From positions 205,301 through 269,300 of the forward strand of contig JAHDIF010000002.1 of NCBI GenBank assembly GCA_020630915.1: a stretch of DNA of 64,000 nucleotides. Reading direction: 5' to 3'. Positions 45,616-53,975 of this stretch are shown one piece after another (within the stretch, counting starts at the first letter, position 1; each line of letters opens with the position of its first letter). Under the pieces are notes generated by a model. The model saw only the letters and a list, made by a program, of their open reading frames with translations, was not told the origin of the DNA and made no database searches. Source of the stretch: Dokdonia sp. GTDB taxonomy: Bacteria; Bacteroidota; Bacteroidia; Flavobacteriales; Flavobacteriaceae. The translations under genes and the position numbers were made by a program.

Positions 45616-46212
45616 TTAAACTTCAATATCTTTTAATTTCACTTTTGCAAAAGCGCGTAACTTCTCAAAAAAAGTTTCAAACTCATCTTGAAAAGCACCG
45701 TAATGTTCTTGAAGATCTTGTACCGCCTCATCCATAGGCACACGGCGCTTGGTAAGGATATTCATATTATAAAGTACCGTTTGGATACCTTCTAATGAAG
45801 CATAGCTTAACAACCAGTTTTGTTCCATCATAGGAATCATCATTTTCTGAATACGCGGTGTTAGTAAGTCGTGATTATCTTGAAGCAGTTTGTAAAAGTT
45901 TAAAACAAAATCTTCTAGTGGAGTCTCGTGATAGTTTTTCCAGTTATGGGCTAGAAAGTGATCGTAAAAAATGTCTACAATAACGCCACTGTAATGTCCG
46001 TATTTATGATGCAAGCGTTTGGTACTTTGTTTTACAATAAGATGGCTATCTGTATAACTATCTATCCAGCGATGCAAGAGTATGCCTCGCTGTATGTCTT
46101 CTGGATAGTTAAGGTACTTTTTACCCTTTATACCATCTGCCATAAAATTGCCTATGGTAATAAGATCCTCATTATTAGAGAGGTAAATATGTGCGAGAAA
46201 ATTCACGAGCAT
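45616..46212 (-). CDS. acpH: Acyl carrier protein phosphodiesterase-like protein (AcpH family)
   Basis: The 198-residue protein reads MLVNFLAHIYLS at its start, the AcpH family opening; I use this ATG because the longer frame adds 31 unrelated residues. Conserved blocks are IGNFMADGIKGKKY, GILLHRWIDSYTDSH and YSGVIVDIFYDHFLAHNW, with the metal-binding His and Asp residues of an HD-type fold. AcpH removes the 4'-phosphopantetheine arm from acyl carrier protein; Bacteroidota homologues may do something else. Confidence 0.9.
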   Translation of the reverse strand: MLVNFLAHIYLSNNEDLITIGNFMADGIKGKKYLNYPEDIQRGILLHRWIDSYTDSHLIVKQSTKRLHHKYGHYSGVIVDIFYDHFLAHNWKNYHETPLEDFVLNFYKLLQDNHDLLTPRIQKMMIPMMEQNWLLSYASLEGIQTVLYNMNILTKRRVPMDEAVQDLQEHYGAFQDEFETFFEKLRAFAKVKLKDIEV

Positions 46213-46393
46213 AAGGTAACAGTTATAATTTAACAGATGAACAACCTTGTTTAAAAGTTTATGAACAGTCGAGCAGTGAGTTTCGGTTATTTGGTATTTT
46301 TGCAACTGAAAATATTAAGATTTCTGCCTTTGTAGTGGCTATTAATTAAAAATATGATTTCCAGACACATTAAAAGGCAATAGTAATAACAAG

Positions 46394-46433
46394 ATTCCCG
46401 CCCCTGTCTGCCGACAGGCAGGTTCGCGGGAAT
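46394..46433. repeat. Nested hairpin element, copy 2
   Basis: The outer arms ATTCCCGC (46394-46401) and GCGGGAAT (46426-46433) enclose the inner hairpin CCTGTCTGCCGACAGGCAGG (46403-46422). The minus strand reads ...CCCGCGAA, then the inner hairpin CCTGCCTG-TCGG-CAGACAGG, then GGCGGG.... The first copy is at 25154-25188. It lies 13 bp upstream of the chosen glmM start. Confidence 0.85.
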
Positions 46434-46446
46434 GAAAAAGAAGTTT

Positions 46447-47835
46447 ATGACACTCATAAAATCCATTTCAGGAATACGCGGTACCATAGGAGGAAAGCCA
46501 GGAACAAATTTAACACCTATAGATGCAGTAAAGTTTGCTGCCGCCTACGGTACTTGGTTAAAGAACGACCGCAATAAAGAAACCTATCGAGTTGTGGTAG
46601 GTCGTGATGCTCGTATCTCAGGAAGTATGATTCAAGAATTAGTGATGAATACTCTGGTAGGTCTAGGGATTCACGTCATAGATTTAGGACTATCTACCAC
46701 ACCTACAGTAGAAATCGCTGTGCCTATGGAGCACGCAGATGGTGGGATCATTCTTACTGCTTCTCACAACCCAAAACAATGGAATGCCCTAAAACTTTTG
46801 AACAGTAAGGGAGAATTTTTAGACGGTGCTGCTGGAGAAAAAATTCTTCAAATTGCTGAAAGTGATGATATGACCTTTGCTCAAGTAGATGATCTGGGCA
46901 AGATTACCGTAAATGATGCCTATATAGATTTGCATATCGATGAGGTTTTAGACCTTGAACTGGTAGATGTAGATGCCATTAAGGAAGCCAAATTTAAAGT
47001 GGTTGTAGATGGTGTAAACTCCACTGGAGGTATTGCGATTCCTCGTTTATTAGATAGGCTCGGTGTTATCCCTGTCGAGTTGTATTGTACTCCTAACGGT
47101 GAGTTCCCTCATAATCCAGAGCCCCTAAAAGAGCATCTTGGAGATATTTGCGAGTTGGTGGTAAAAGAAAAAGCAGATTTTGGTATCGTGGTAGATCCAG
47201 ATGTAGATCGTCTGGCTTTTATAGATGAAACTGGCGAAATGTTTGGAGAAGAATACACCCTTGTTGCTTGTGCAGACTATGTTTTGAGCGAGACCAAAGG
47301 GAATACCGTTTCTAATCTTTCTTCTTCTCGTGCCTTACGTGATATTACCCAGAAGCACGGAGGAACCTACTTTGCAAGTGCGGTAGGTGAAGTAAATGTG
47401 GTACAAAAAATGAAAGATGAAAATGCAGTAATAGGAGGTGAGGGCAATGGCGGAATCATTTATCCAGATTCTCATTATGGGCGTGATAGCCTCGTTGGAA
47501 CAGCTCTTTTCTTAACACATCTGGCAAAAGGTACTATGACCGTAAGCCAGCTCAAAGCGAGTTATCCCGCTTATTTTATGAGTAAACAAAAAATACAGCT
47601 CACACCAGAATTGGATGTAGATGCTCTTCTTAAAGCAATGGCAGAAAAGTATGCACACGAAGACGTCACTACGATAGATGGCGTAAAAGTAGATTTTGAA
47701 AATCATTGGGTACACTTGCGCAAATCAAACACGGAGCCTATTATACGTATTTATACAGAAGCTGGAACACAGGCAGAAGCAGACCGCGTGGCCAATGATA
47801 TGATTGCTGTTATAAAGGAAGTAGCGGGTATATAA
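46447..47835 (+). CDS. glmM: Phosphoglucosamine mutase GlmM
   Basis: The 462-residue enzyme interconverts glucosamine-6- and -1-phosphate for peptidoglycan and lipopolysaccharide synthesis. The phosphoserine loop is TASHNPKQWNALK with Ser106 from the chosen ATG, and the metal-binding loop is DPDVDRLAF. The sugar loop GGEGNGGIIYP and the phosphate-binding RKSNTEPIIRIYTEA segment near the end are intact. I use the ATG before TLIKSISGIRGTIGG; the upstream ATG at 46432 lies in the repeat element. Confidence 0.94.
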   Translation: MTLIKSISGIRGTIGGKPGTNLTPIDAVKFAAAYGTWLKNDRNKETYRVVVGRDARISGSMIQELVMNTLVGLGIHVIDLGLSTTPTVEIAVPMEHADGGIILTASHNPKQWNALKLLNSKGEFLDGAAGEKILQIAESDDMTFAQVDDLGKITVNDAYIDLHIDEVLDLELVDVDAIKEAKFKVVVDGVNSTGGIAIPRLLDRLGVIPVELYCTPNGEFPHNPEPLKEHLGDICELVVKEKADFGIVVDPDVDRLAFIDETGEMFGEEYTLVACADYVLSETKGNTVSNLSSSRALRDITQKHGGTYFASAVGEVNVVQKMKDENAVIGGEGNGGIIYPDSHYGRDSLVGTALFLTHLAKGTMTVSQLKASYPAYFMSKQKIQLTPELDVDALLKAMAEKYAHEDVTTIDGVKVDFENHWVHLRKSNTEPIIRIYTEAGTQAEADRVANDMIAVIKEVAGI

Positions 47836-47878
47836 TACTAAAAACTAATTAGTTCCGTTTTTTGTACAAACTATTATA

Positions 47879-48223
47879 ATGAAAAATTTACTATTAGCCT
47901 TTTTATTATTAGGAACAGCTATTTGTGCTTTAAGTCAAGAGGTGTCAAAAAAAACAGTATATGCTTTAAACGAAGATAAAAAGACCATTGAGGTTGGTAA
48001 AAGCCATTTGCAGGAGATAATTTTTTCTTTTCAAGAAAAAGCTACCTCATTTAAGATTAAAGTACCGGGTTATCCCACCAATAATAACCAAGGAAGTGCT
48101 TTTGATACTGAGAGTACCCGATTATTGTCTAAATCTAAAAAGGGTGATTATATTTTGATATTTGATATAAGAGATATTGAAAATAATAAGATCTCAAAGC
48201 CTATTCATATCAAGGTAATTTAA
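47879..48223 (+). CDS. Small secreted hypothetical protein
   Basis: The 114-residue protein has a signal peptide (MKNLLLAFLLLGTAICALSQ) and a beta-rich body (SFKIKVPGYPTNNNQGSAFD, YILIFDIRDIENNKISKP). No family is recognised. Its stop codon lies inside a perfect 14-bp tandem duplication (48212-48239). Confidence 0.78.
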   Translation: MKNLLLAFLLLGTAICALSQEVSKKTVYALNEDKKTIEVGKSHLQEIIFSFQEKATSFKIKVPGYPTNNNQGSAFDTESTRLLSKSKKGDYILIFDIRDIENNKISKPIHIKVI

Positions 48224-48239
48224 TTAAGGTAATTTAATT
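48212..48239. repeat. 14-bp tandem duplication across a stop codon
   Basis: AAGGTAATTTAATT occurs twice in direct succession (48212-48225 and 48226-48239). The TAA stop of the small secreted protein is at 48221-48223 in the first unit. Confidence 0.95.
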
Positions 48240-48260
48240 CAAGATTAAGGCATTTACCCC

Positions 48261-48292
48261 TTGCTTACTGTCTGGGTTTTTAGTTATATTTG
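48261..48292 (+). promoter_or_regulatory. Bacteroidota-type promoter of the class V aminotransferase gene
   Basis: TTG at 48261-48263 and TATATTTG at 48285-48292 match the TTG / TAnnTTTG consensus with a 21-nt spacer. Transcription would begin about 7 bp later, giving a 12-15 nt leader before the ATG at 48312. It is the best promoter match in the window. Confidence 0.7.
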
Positions 48293-48311
48293 AGAAGCTA
48301 AAACCTTGCAA

Positions 48312-49820
48312 ATGAATAGTTTAAATCCCACAAAACCTAGCGAGTTACTAGAGAATTACTTTTTACGCTTTCGCGAAAGCGTGATAGGGTATGACCAAGA
48401 GTTTACCTCTCCTTATGGGATAAAGCCATTAATCTATACAGATTGGACCGCTTCTGGTCGTTTGTATGGTCCTATAGAAAAGAAAATTCAGAATGATTTT
48501 GGGCCTTTTGTGGCAAATACGCATACAGAGACCACGGTTTCTGGTACAGCGATGACACTGGCCTATCACGAGGCTAAACGTATTATAAAGCGTCACGTAA
48601 ATGCCAGCGCAGATGATGTCCTTATCGTGGGCGGAAACGGGATGACAGGAATGATTAATAAGTTTATGCGCATTCTCGGGCTTAAACTACCAGAGAATAT
48701 TGCAAAATTTGCGACACTCCCAGAAGATATACGACCTATTATTTTTGTGAGTCATATGGAGCACCATAGTAATCAGACCGCTTGGTATGAGACTATTGCT
48801 TCTAAGGTTGTAATTGTGCCTGCTAAAGAAGATGGTCGTTTTTGTCCAAATAACTTTGCAAAAACCATCTCTCAATACAAAGAATATCCTTTTAAAATAA
48901 CTTCTATTACTGGATGTAGTAATGTTACGGGCATAGAGACGCCTTATCACGATGTTGCAAAAATCGCACATGAGCATGGTAGTTTATGTTTTGTAGATTT
49001 TGCCTGTAGTGCACCTTATGTGGCAATTGATATGCATCCGGAGGATCCTGAGCAAGCACTAGATGCAATTTTCTTTTCCCCTCATAAATTTTTAGGAGGA
49101 CCTGGATCTTCTGGTGTTCTTATTTTTAATAAAGATTTGTACAAGAATGTTATTCCCGATAATCCAGGTGGAGGCACCGTACAATGGACCAATCCGTGGG
49201 GAGAACATAAGTATATAGAGAATATAGAAGAAAGAGAAGATGGAGGAACTCCTGGGTTTTTACAGGCTATCAAGACAGCTTTAGCAATTAAAGTTAAGGA
49301 AGAGATGGGAGTACAAAATATCTTGGATAGGGAACACGAGATGATTCATTATGTTTTTGATATGTTAGACCCTTATGAGAATATTCATATTCTAGCAGGA
49401 GAGCATAGAGATCGTTTGGGCGTCATATCTTTTGATATAAGTGATTTGCATTACAATCTAGGTGTAAAGTTGCTTAATGATCGTTTTGGGATACAAACGC
49501 GCGGTGGTTGTAGTTGTGCAGGGACATATGGTCACTATTTATTAAATGTAGATAAGGAAACTAGTGATAAAGTTACCTGCGAGATTAGCGATGGAAATCT
49601 TACACGTAAACCAGGATGGATACGTATGTCTATACATCCTACACTTACGAATGAAGAGCTAACATATGTAGTGCATAGTATTATAGATCTGGCTAAAAAT
49701 CACAATGAGTGGGCTAAGGATTATAAATACGACCCAAAAAGCAATGAATTTTACCATAAAGATGAAGCTCAAACTTGGGTGGCACGCGACGAAAAGATTA
49801 GAAGCTGGTTTGACTTTTGA
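48312..49820 (+). CDS. Class V aminotransferase (cysteine desulfurase-like)
   Basis: In this 502-residue PLP enzyme, Lys259 in SPHKFLGGPGSSGVL is the Schiff-base lysine. FVDFACSAPY supplies the cofactor Asp, and MEHHSNQTAWYE is the usual His-containing loop. A cysteine-rich GGCSCAGTYGHYLLN follows near the C-terminus. It is close to large SufS/Csd-like proteins of unassigned activity. I start at the ATG; a TTG two codons upstream is unlikely. The palindrome at 48367 encodes RFRES near residue 20, before the catalytic core. Confidence 0.93.
   Translation: MNSLNPTKPSELLENYFLRFRESVIGYDQEFTSPYGIKPLIYTDWTASGRLYGPIEKKIQNDFGPFVANTHTETTVSGTAMTLAYHEAKRIIKRHVNASADDVLIVGGNGMTGMINKFMRILGLKLPENIAKFATLPEDIRPIIFVSHMEHHSNQTAWYETIASKVVIVPAKEDGRFCPNNFAKTISQYKEYPFKITSITGCSNVTGIETPYHDVAKIAHEHGSLCFVDFACSAPYVAIDMHPEDPEQALDAIFFSPHKFLGGPGSSGVLIFNKDLYKNVIPDNPGGGTVQWTNPWGEHKYIENIEEREDGGTPGFLQAIKTALAIKVKEEMGVQNILDREHEMIHYVFDMLDPYENIHILAGEHRDRLGVISFDISDLHYNLGVKLLNDRFGIQTRGGCSCAGTYGHYLLNVDKETSDKVTCEISDGNLTRKPGWIRMSIHPTLTNEELTYVVHSIIDLAKNHNEWAKDYKYDPKSNEFYHKDEAQTWVARDEKIRSWFDF
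48367..48380. repeat. Iterated palindrome (in class V aminotransferase)
   Basis: Extends to 18 bp (48365-48382). Read as RFRES near the N-terminus. Confidence 0.95.
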
Positions 49821-49831
49821 TTAGCTTCTAA

Positions 49832-50737
49832 CTAGTCAAAATTAAACTGCTTTTTGAACGCTTCTTTCTTGCCCAAGTGCTTAAATCTTTTGTGAGTCCA
49901 CAGATAGAGATGGGGTTCTACTAGTATTTGTTGTTCTAAAGCTTTTGCAAAAGCCGAAATCGCCGAACCCTCTTTTTCTTTTGTGATATTTTCAGAGAGC
50001 ACTGTAAGATGTGCTTTGTAGTATCCTCTTTTTACCTTTGTTGTGGCTAAAAAGATAATTGGTAAATCATACATTTTTGCGATACGCTCTGCACCTGTAG
50101 CAAACGGAAGATCATGACCTAAAAATGATGTCCAAAATCTGGATCTATTAGGTTTAGGAGACTGATCTGAAATAAAACCATAGGCGGTTACAGCACCTTC
50201 TTTCTGTAATTTTTCTATCGTGGCAAACGCTTTTTTAGAAGGAACTAGGTTTGCCTTCCATTTGCCTCGTATTTTGTGTACTAGACGGTCAAAATATTTA
50301 TTAGCAATTTTCTTGTAAATAGCGTGACCAGGATTCTTGAGATACAATTGCAGTGCAAACACCCACTCATAACTGGCAAAATGCCCCATCATTACAGAAG
50401 TACTTTGACCTTGGTTCTCGTAATTTACTAATATTTCGGGATTGGTAAAGAGGTATCTTTTTTTAAGCTCGTCTTCTGAGATGCTTAGGGATTTTATCAT
50501 TTCTAAGAACATATCACATAAGTGATGATAAAATTTACGTTCTATACTACGTATTTCATTTAATGTTTTATCTGGAAAGGCCGTTTCTAAGTTATATCTA
50601 ACCGTTTTTTTTCTGTACCCTAGAATTCTATAAACCAGTATGTAGCATCCATCAGAAAAGGCATATAGTAATGGAAATGGTAATTTTGAAATCAACCATA
50701 TAAAAGGATAAACAAGTATGTATACAATAAGTTGCAT
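49832..50737 (-). CDS. Lipid A biosynthesis-type lysophospholipid acyltransferase
   Basis: The 301-residue inner-membrane enzyme of the LpxL/HtrB family transfers an acyl chain to lipid A or a lipid precursor. The N-terminal anchor is MQLIVYILVYPFIWLI, and the catalytic H-x4-E block is MMGHFASYEW. Later motifs are ISDQSPKPNRSRFWTSFLG and GAERIAKMYDLPIIF. I use the ATG before QLIVYIL; the longer TTG form adds ten residues to a normal anchor. It is convergent with the aminotransferase. Confidence 0.92.
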   Translation of the reverse strand: MQLIVYILVYPFIWLISKLPFPLLYAFSDGCYILVYRILGYRKKTVRYNLETAFPDKTLNEIRSIERKFYHHLCDMFLEMIKSLSISEDELKKRYLFTNPEILVNYENQGQSTSVMMGHFASYEWVFALQLYLKNPGHAIYKKIANKYFDRLVHKIRGKWKANLVPSKKAFATIEKLQKEGAVTAYGFISDQSPKPNRSRFWTSFLGHDLPFATGAERIAKMYDLPIIFLATTKVKRGYYKAHLTVLSENITKEKEGSAISAFAKALEQQILVEPHLYLWTHKRFKHLGKKEAFKKQFNFD

Positions 50738-50845
50738 ATAAAAACAAAGGCGTTTAAGGCTCAACAAATATAGGTATCTTTACTTTCAGAAAGCTTTCTC
50801 TTAGAAGGAAGAAATAATTTAAGAAATAAAATGTGTCACGGGATG

Positions 50846-50869
50846 AAATTCCCGTCTACACGGGAATTT
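50846..50869. repeat. AAATTCCCGT-CTAC-ACGGGAATTT inverted repeat
   Basis: Two perfect 10-bp arms with a 4-nt loop lie directly before the rhomboid start. An apparent N-terminal extension of the rhomboid reading frame (DEIPVYTGIYD) is simply this repeat read through. Confidence 0.85.
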
Positions 50870-50874
50870 ATGAT

Positions 50875-51525
50875 ATGGGGAATTTACATCCAGTAACTAT
50901 AGCAATTATTGCTATTAATGTACTAATCTCGTTAAAAGGATTTAACGACTATAGTTTTTTTGAGAAGTATAAGTTTAACATAGGTGGCATACGCAGAGGC
51001 GAGCAGATACGAGTGCTGTCTAGTGCTTTTTTGCATGCAAATACCCAGCATTTATTGTTTAATATGCTCTCGCTGTTTTTCTTTGCAAATGCGGTCATTT
51101 ATAGATTGGGTGTTGTAAATTTTGTGATTATCTATGCAGCGAGTCTTATTGTAGGAAATTTGCTCTCTTATTACCTGCACAAAGATGAATACCATTATAG
51201 CGCTGTAGGGGCTAGTGGCGCTGTTTCGGGAATAATTTATGCTGCTATTCTTCTAAATCCGGGAATGAATCTTTATTTATTTTTTATACCTATACCAATT
51301 CCAGCAGTAATTTTTGGAATTGGGTACTTACTGTATTCTATTTATGGAATGCGAGCTAAAAATGATAATATAGGGCACGATGCACATTTTGGTGGGGCGA
51401 TGGGCGGTTTTGTGGTTACCTTGCTTATGGCACCGTATTTGCTTCAGACGAGTCTATTAATGGTAGGTTTACTATCATTGCCGATCATCATTTTGTTTGT
51501 AATGATTAAATTGGGAAAACTCTAG
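50875..51525 (+). CDS. Rhomboid-family intramembrane serine protease
   Basis: The 216-residue membrane protein has six helices. The catalytic dyad is Ser114 in GASGAVSG and His171 in DAHFGGAMGG; helix 2 carries HANTQHLLFNMLS (54-66). It cleaves transmembrane substrates within the membrane. I start at MGNLHPVTIAIIAINVL because the upstream frame is only a repeat sequence. The SIMPL gene follows 15 bp later and may be co-transcribed. Confidence 0.94.
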   Translation: MGNLHPVTIAIIAINVLISLKGFNDYSFFEKYKFNIGGIRRGEQIRVLSSAFLHANTQHLLFNMLSLFFFANAVIYRLGVVNFVIIYAASLIVGNLLSYYLHKDEYHYSAVGASGAVSGIIYAAILLNPGMNLYLFFIPIPIPAVIFGIGYLLYSIYGMRAKNDNIGHDAHFGGAMGGFVVTLLMAPYLLQTSLLMVGLLSLPIIILFVMIKLGKL

Positions 51526-51540
51526 AAAACAATTAGAATT

Positions 51541-52242
51541 ATGAAACACCTATTTTTATTTATCTTATTAAGCACGGCTATGGCAACAACTGGACAAACT
51601 ATCCAAACACAATTAGAAAGTCTCGTAAATGTAACGGGAGAAGGAAAAGTAAAAGCCGTGCCGGACGGTGTGGCGATTAAAGTACGCGTAGAGAGTCAAG
51701 GAAATGAAGCTAGGGCTGTAAAAGCAGAAAACGATCAAACCATAGATGCGGTCATTAAATTCCTGAGATCTCAGGGTATAGATAGTAAGAACGTGCAAAC
51801 GGAGTATATCAACCTCAATAAAAATTACGATTATAATAAGAAAGTATACAACTACGTGGCAAATCAAACGCTTACGGTAACACTTAAAGACCTTTCTAAA
51901 TACGAGGGAGTAATGGCCGGTCTTCTTAATTCTGGAATTAATAGAATAGACGGAGTTCAATTTACCGCTTCAAATATGGAAGCTTTAAGATCTGAAGCTC
52001 GCATAAAAGCGATTACCAATGCAAAGGAAAAAGCAAGTGCCTATGCCAAGGCTCTGGGACAATCTATAGGATATGCAGTACAGATTTCAGAAAGTGGTTC
52101 GAGCAACCCTCAGCCGCCTATGTATAAAGCTCGTATGATGTCTATGGAGATGGATTCTAGTGGTGGTGGCGAGACTATTGCTCCTGGAGAACTAACTTTT
52201 ACTGCTCGAGTATCTGTGAGTTTTAGACTGCTTACTCAGTAG
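51541..52242 (+). CDS. SIMPL (DUF541) domain periplasmic protein
   Basis: The 233-residue protein has a signal peptide (MKHLFLFILLSTAMATTGQ). A single SIMPL/oxidative-stress-defence domain follows (VTGEGKVKAVPDGVAIKVRVESQG, LRSQGIDSKNVQTEYINL, SEARIKAITNAKEKASAYAKALG, FTARVSVSFRL). Such proteins form periplasmic oligomers; the role is not established. Its 3' end overlaps the convergent small membrane protein gene by 11 bp. Confidence 0.93.
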   Translation: MKHLFLFILLSTAMATTGQTIQTQLESLVNVTGEGKVKAVPDGVAIKVRVESQGNEARAVKAENDQTIDAVIKFLRSQGIDSKNVQTEYINLNKNYDYNKKVYNYVANQTLTVTLKDLSKYEGVMAGLLNSGINRIDGVQFTASNMEALRSEARIKAITNAKEKASAYAKALGQSIGYAVQISESGSSNPQPPMYKARMMSMEMDSSGGGETIAPGELTFTARVSVSFRLLTQ

Positions 52243-52474
52243 GAGTTTTTTTGGCTTTAAGCCATTTCAACCCATATTTTATTAGAAAAAAGGCTGCCAC
52301 TAGAAATAATAGGAGCGAGATTCCTTGACCCATTATGTATCCTAGTCTATATGCTATGCCTTGTTGAGAATTTTCTAAGAGCGATTTTATAAGTAAAAAA
52401 ACCTGCGATAGAGACGATATTGTTAAAAATGCGCCTATTAAAATAAAGATTATTCCAAGGATTTTTTTTATCAT
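52232..52474 (-). CDS. Small two-helix membrane protein
   Basis: The 80-residue protein has two hydrophobic segments (ILGIIFILIGAFLTISSLSQVFLLI and LLLFLVAAFFLIKYGL) and a basic C-terminus (KAKKTPTE). No family is recognised. The 11-bp convergent overlap with the SIMPL gene means the two ends share sequence. Confidence 0.7.
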   Translation of the reverse strand: MIKKILGIIFILIGAFLTISSLSQVFLLIKSLLENSQQGIAYRLGYIMGQGISLLLFLVAAFFLIKYGLKWLKAKKTPTE

Positions 52475-52532
52475 AATTACAAAATACGAGTGGTTTTTTA
52501 AAAATATATTTAGTAGAGATCAATTGGTAGTT

Positions 52533-53138
52533 CTAATCACGCTCAATTTCATATATTTCTTCAGCTTCGAACATTCGATTAATTTCTGTTTTAGCGATTC
52601 CATACATTAGGTCGCCATAATTACTACTTATATCAATTTCATTTATTCCTGTTCTCTTATTGGTTACATATTCATTAGGGATTACATAAATTGAATCCGT
52701 AGTTATTTGTGCAACTTTAAGAGTAGAATACTCTTTAAAATTTAGTTTGTAACTATATACATCCCCGTTTTGCGGATTGGCTATATATTCTTTGTATTTC
52801 TGATCATTAGCTTTAGTATTGTAGTATATAAAACCAATTAAGATTGCAATTAATCCTAGTCCGCTAAACTGCCATATGGGTACCTTAGTGTCACTTTTAA
52901 TAGAATCATAAGCACGCCTAACGTGATCGGTCATATTTTTAGGCTTAACTTCTTGATTGCAATTACTACAGGAAGAATAACCTTTGCGCATTACAGGGAA
53001 AAGAGGGATCCAAAATACGTGAGCGTGGGTACTGTAATATTGAAAATAAAGAGAACCTTGTGTATCACAATTAGGACACTTTAAAGTCTTGTCATTATGT
53101 GATTTTATTCGTACCGGATGAGATCCATAAACTATCAT
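52533..53138 (-). CDS. Zinc-ribbon membrane protein of unknown function
   Basis: The 201-residue protein has an N-terminal zinc ribbon with paired cysteines (KCPNCDTQG and SSCSNCNQE, residues 20-64). A helix at about 92-108 (WQFSGLGLIAILIGFIYY) and a C-terminal beta-rich domain follow. The layout suggests a membrane-tethered DNA- or protein-binding module. No known family can be named. Confidence 0.82.
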   Translation of the reverse strand: MIVYGSHPVRIKSHNDKTLKCPNCDTQGSLYFQYYSTHAHVFWIPLFPVMRKGYSSCSNCNQEVKPKNMTDHVRRAYDSIKSDTKVPIWQFSGLGLIAILIGFIYYNTKANDQKYKEYIANPQNGDVYSYKLNFKEYSTLKVAQITTDSIYVIPNEYVTNKRTGINEIDISSNYGDLMYGIAKTEINRMFEAEEIYEIERD

Positions 53139-53213
53139 AGAAATTATAGAATTAATTAATACTACACTTGCTTGGTTAAATTAATGAAAAATAAACTAGA
53201 CTTTACTTTCTAT

Positions 53214-53942
53214 CTAAATTGTTTTAATAGAATTTTGAACAAGCCTATTAATCTCATTAATCTCTTCTTCTGTCAAATCTCTATACTCACCTTCTGGGGT
53301 GTCAAGATGCACGTTCATAATACGCGTGCGTTTTAATTTTGTCACGTTATAATCCAGATGTTCGCACATCCTACGTATTTGCCTATTGAGTCCTTGCGTA
53401 AGGATAATTTTAAAGGTAAATCTGCTTAGGCGTTCTACAACACATTTTCGAGTAACAGTATCTAGAATAGGGACTCCGTTACTCATTTGCTCTATAAAAG
53501 AAGGTGTGATAGGTCTGTCTACCGTTACTACATATTCTTTCTCGTGATTGTTACGAGCGCGCAGTATTTTATTTACGATATCGCCATCATTGGTTAAAAA
53601 AATTAATCCTTCACTAGGTTTGTCTAAACGTCCTATAGGGAAGATACGTTTTGGATATCCTATAAAATCAATAATGTTATCTTTTTCTACGCGCGTATCT
53701 GTTGTACACACTATCCCTATAGGTTTATGAAAAGCAAGGTATACAGGCTTTTCGTTAGGAGTAGAGATCAATTCGCCATTTACGCGCACTTCGTCGCCAT
53801 CGGTGATTTTTGTACCCATTTCTGGCACTTTTCCATTTATGGTCACACGTCCTTGTTCTATCAACTTATCTGCCGCACGGCGTGAGCAATAGCCTACTTC
53901 ACTTAAATATTTGTTTATTCTGGTTTGTTTCTTTTCTTCCAT
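53214..53942 (-). CDS. rluF: 23S rRNA pseudouridine synthase RluF
   Basis: The 242-residue enzyme has an N-terminal S4 RNA-binding domain ([30 protein letters not shown]) and a catalytic core with Asp107 in [14 protein letters not shown]. The family isomerises uridine in 23S rRNA. RluF is favoured over RluB because of the short linker and [13 protein letters not shown]. The start at [13 protein letters not shown] is chosen because the TTG upstream would translate the palindrome (LSRKH). Confidence 0.92.
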   Translation of the reverse strand: MEEKKQTRINKYLSEVGYCSRRAADKLIEQGRVTINGKVPEMGTKITDGDEVRVNGELISTPNEKPVYLAFHKPIGIVCTTDTRVEKDNIIDFIGYPKRIFPIGRLDKPSEGLIFLTNDGDIVNKILRARNNHEKEYVVTVDRPITPSFIEQMSNGVPILDTVTRKCVVERLSRFTFKIILTQGLNRQIRRMCEHLDYNVTKLKRTRIMNVHLDTPEGEYRDLTEEEINEINRLVQNSIKTI

Positions 53943-53950
53943 AATGGTGT

Positions 53951-53964
53951 GCTTTCGCGAAAGC
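53951..53964. repeat. Iterated palindrome (5' of rluF)
   Basis: Extends to 16 bp (53950-53965). It lies 8 bp before the rluF ATG on the minus strand and 11 bp after the end of the helicase gene. Confidence 0.95.
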
Positions 53965-53975
53965 AAAAAAAATAA

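Noticed and set aside
46287..46487. Minus-strand ORF over the 46.4-kb hairpin element
   Set aside because: Its peptide (NLPVGRQG) is just the translated repeat, and it overlaps the start of glmM.
49941..49954. GCTTTTGCAAAAGC as a decayed copy of the iterated palindrome
   Set aside because: It is a palindrome of similar ends but the centre TTGCAA differs from CGCG at several bases, and single palindromes of this kind arise by chance in AT-rich genes.
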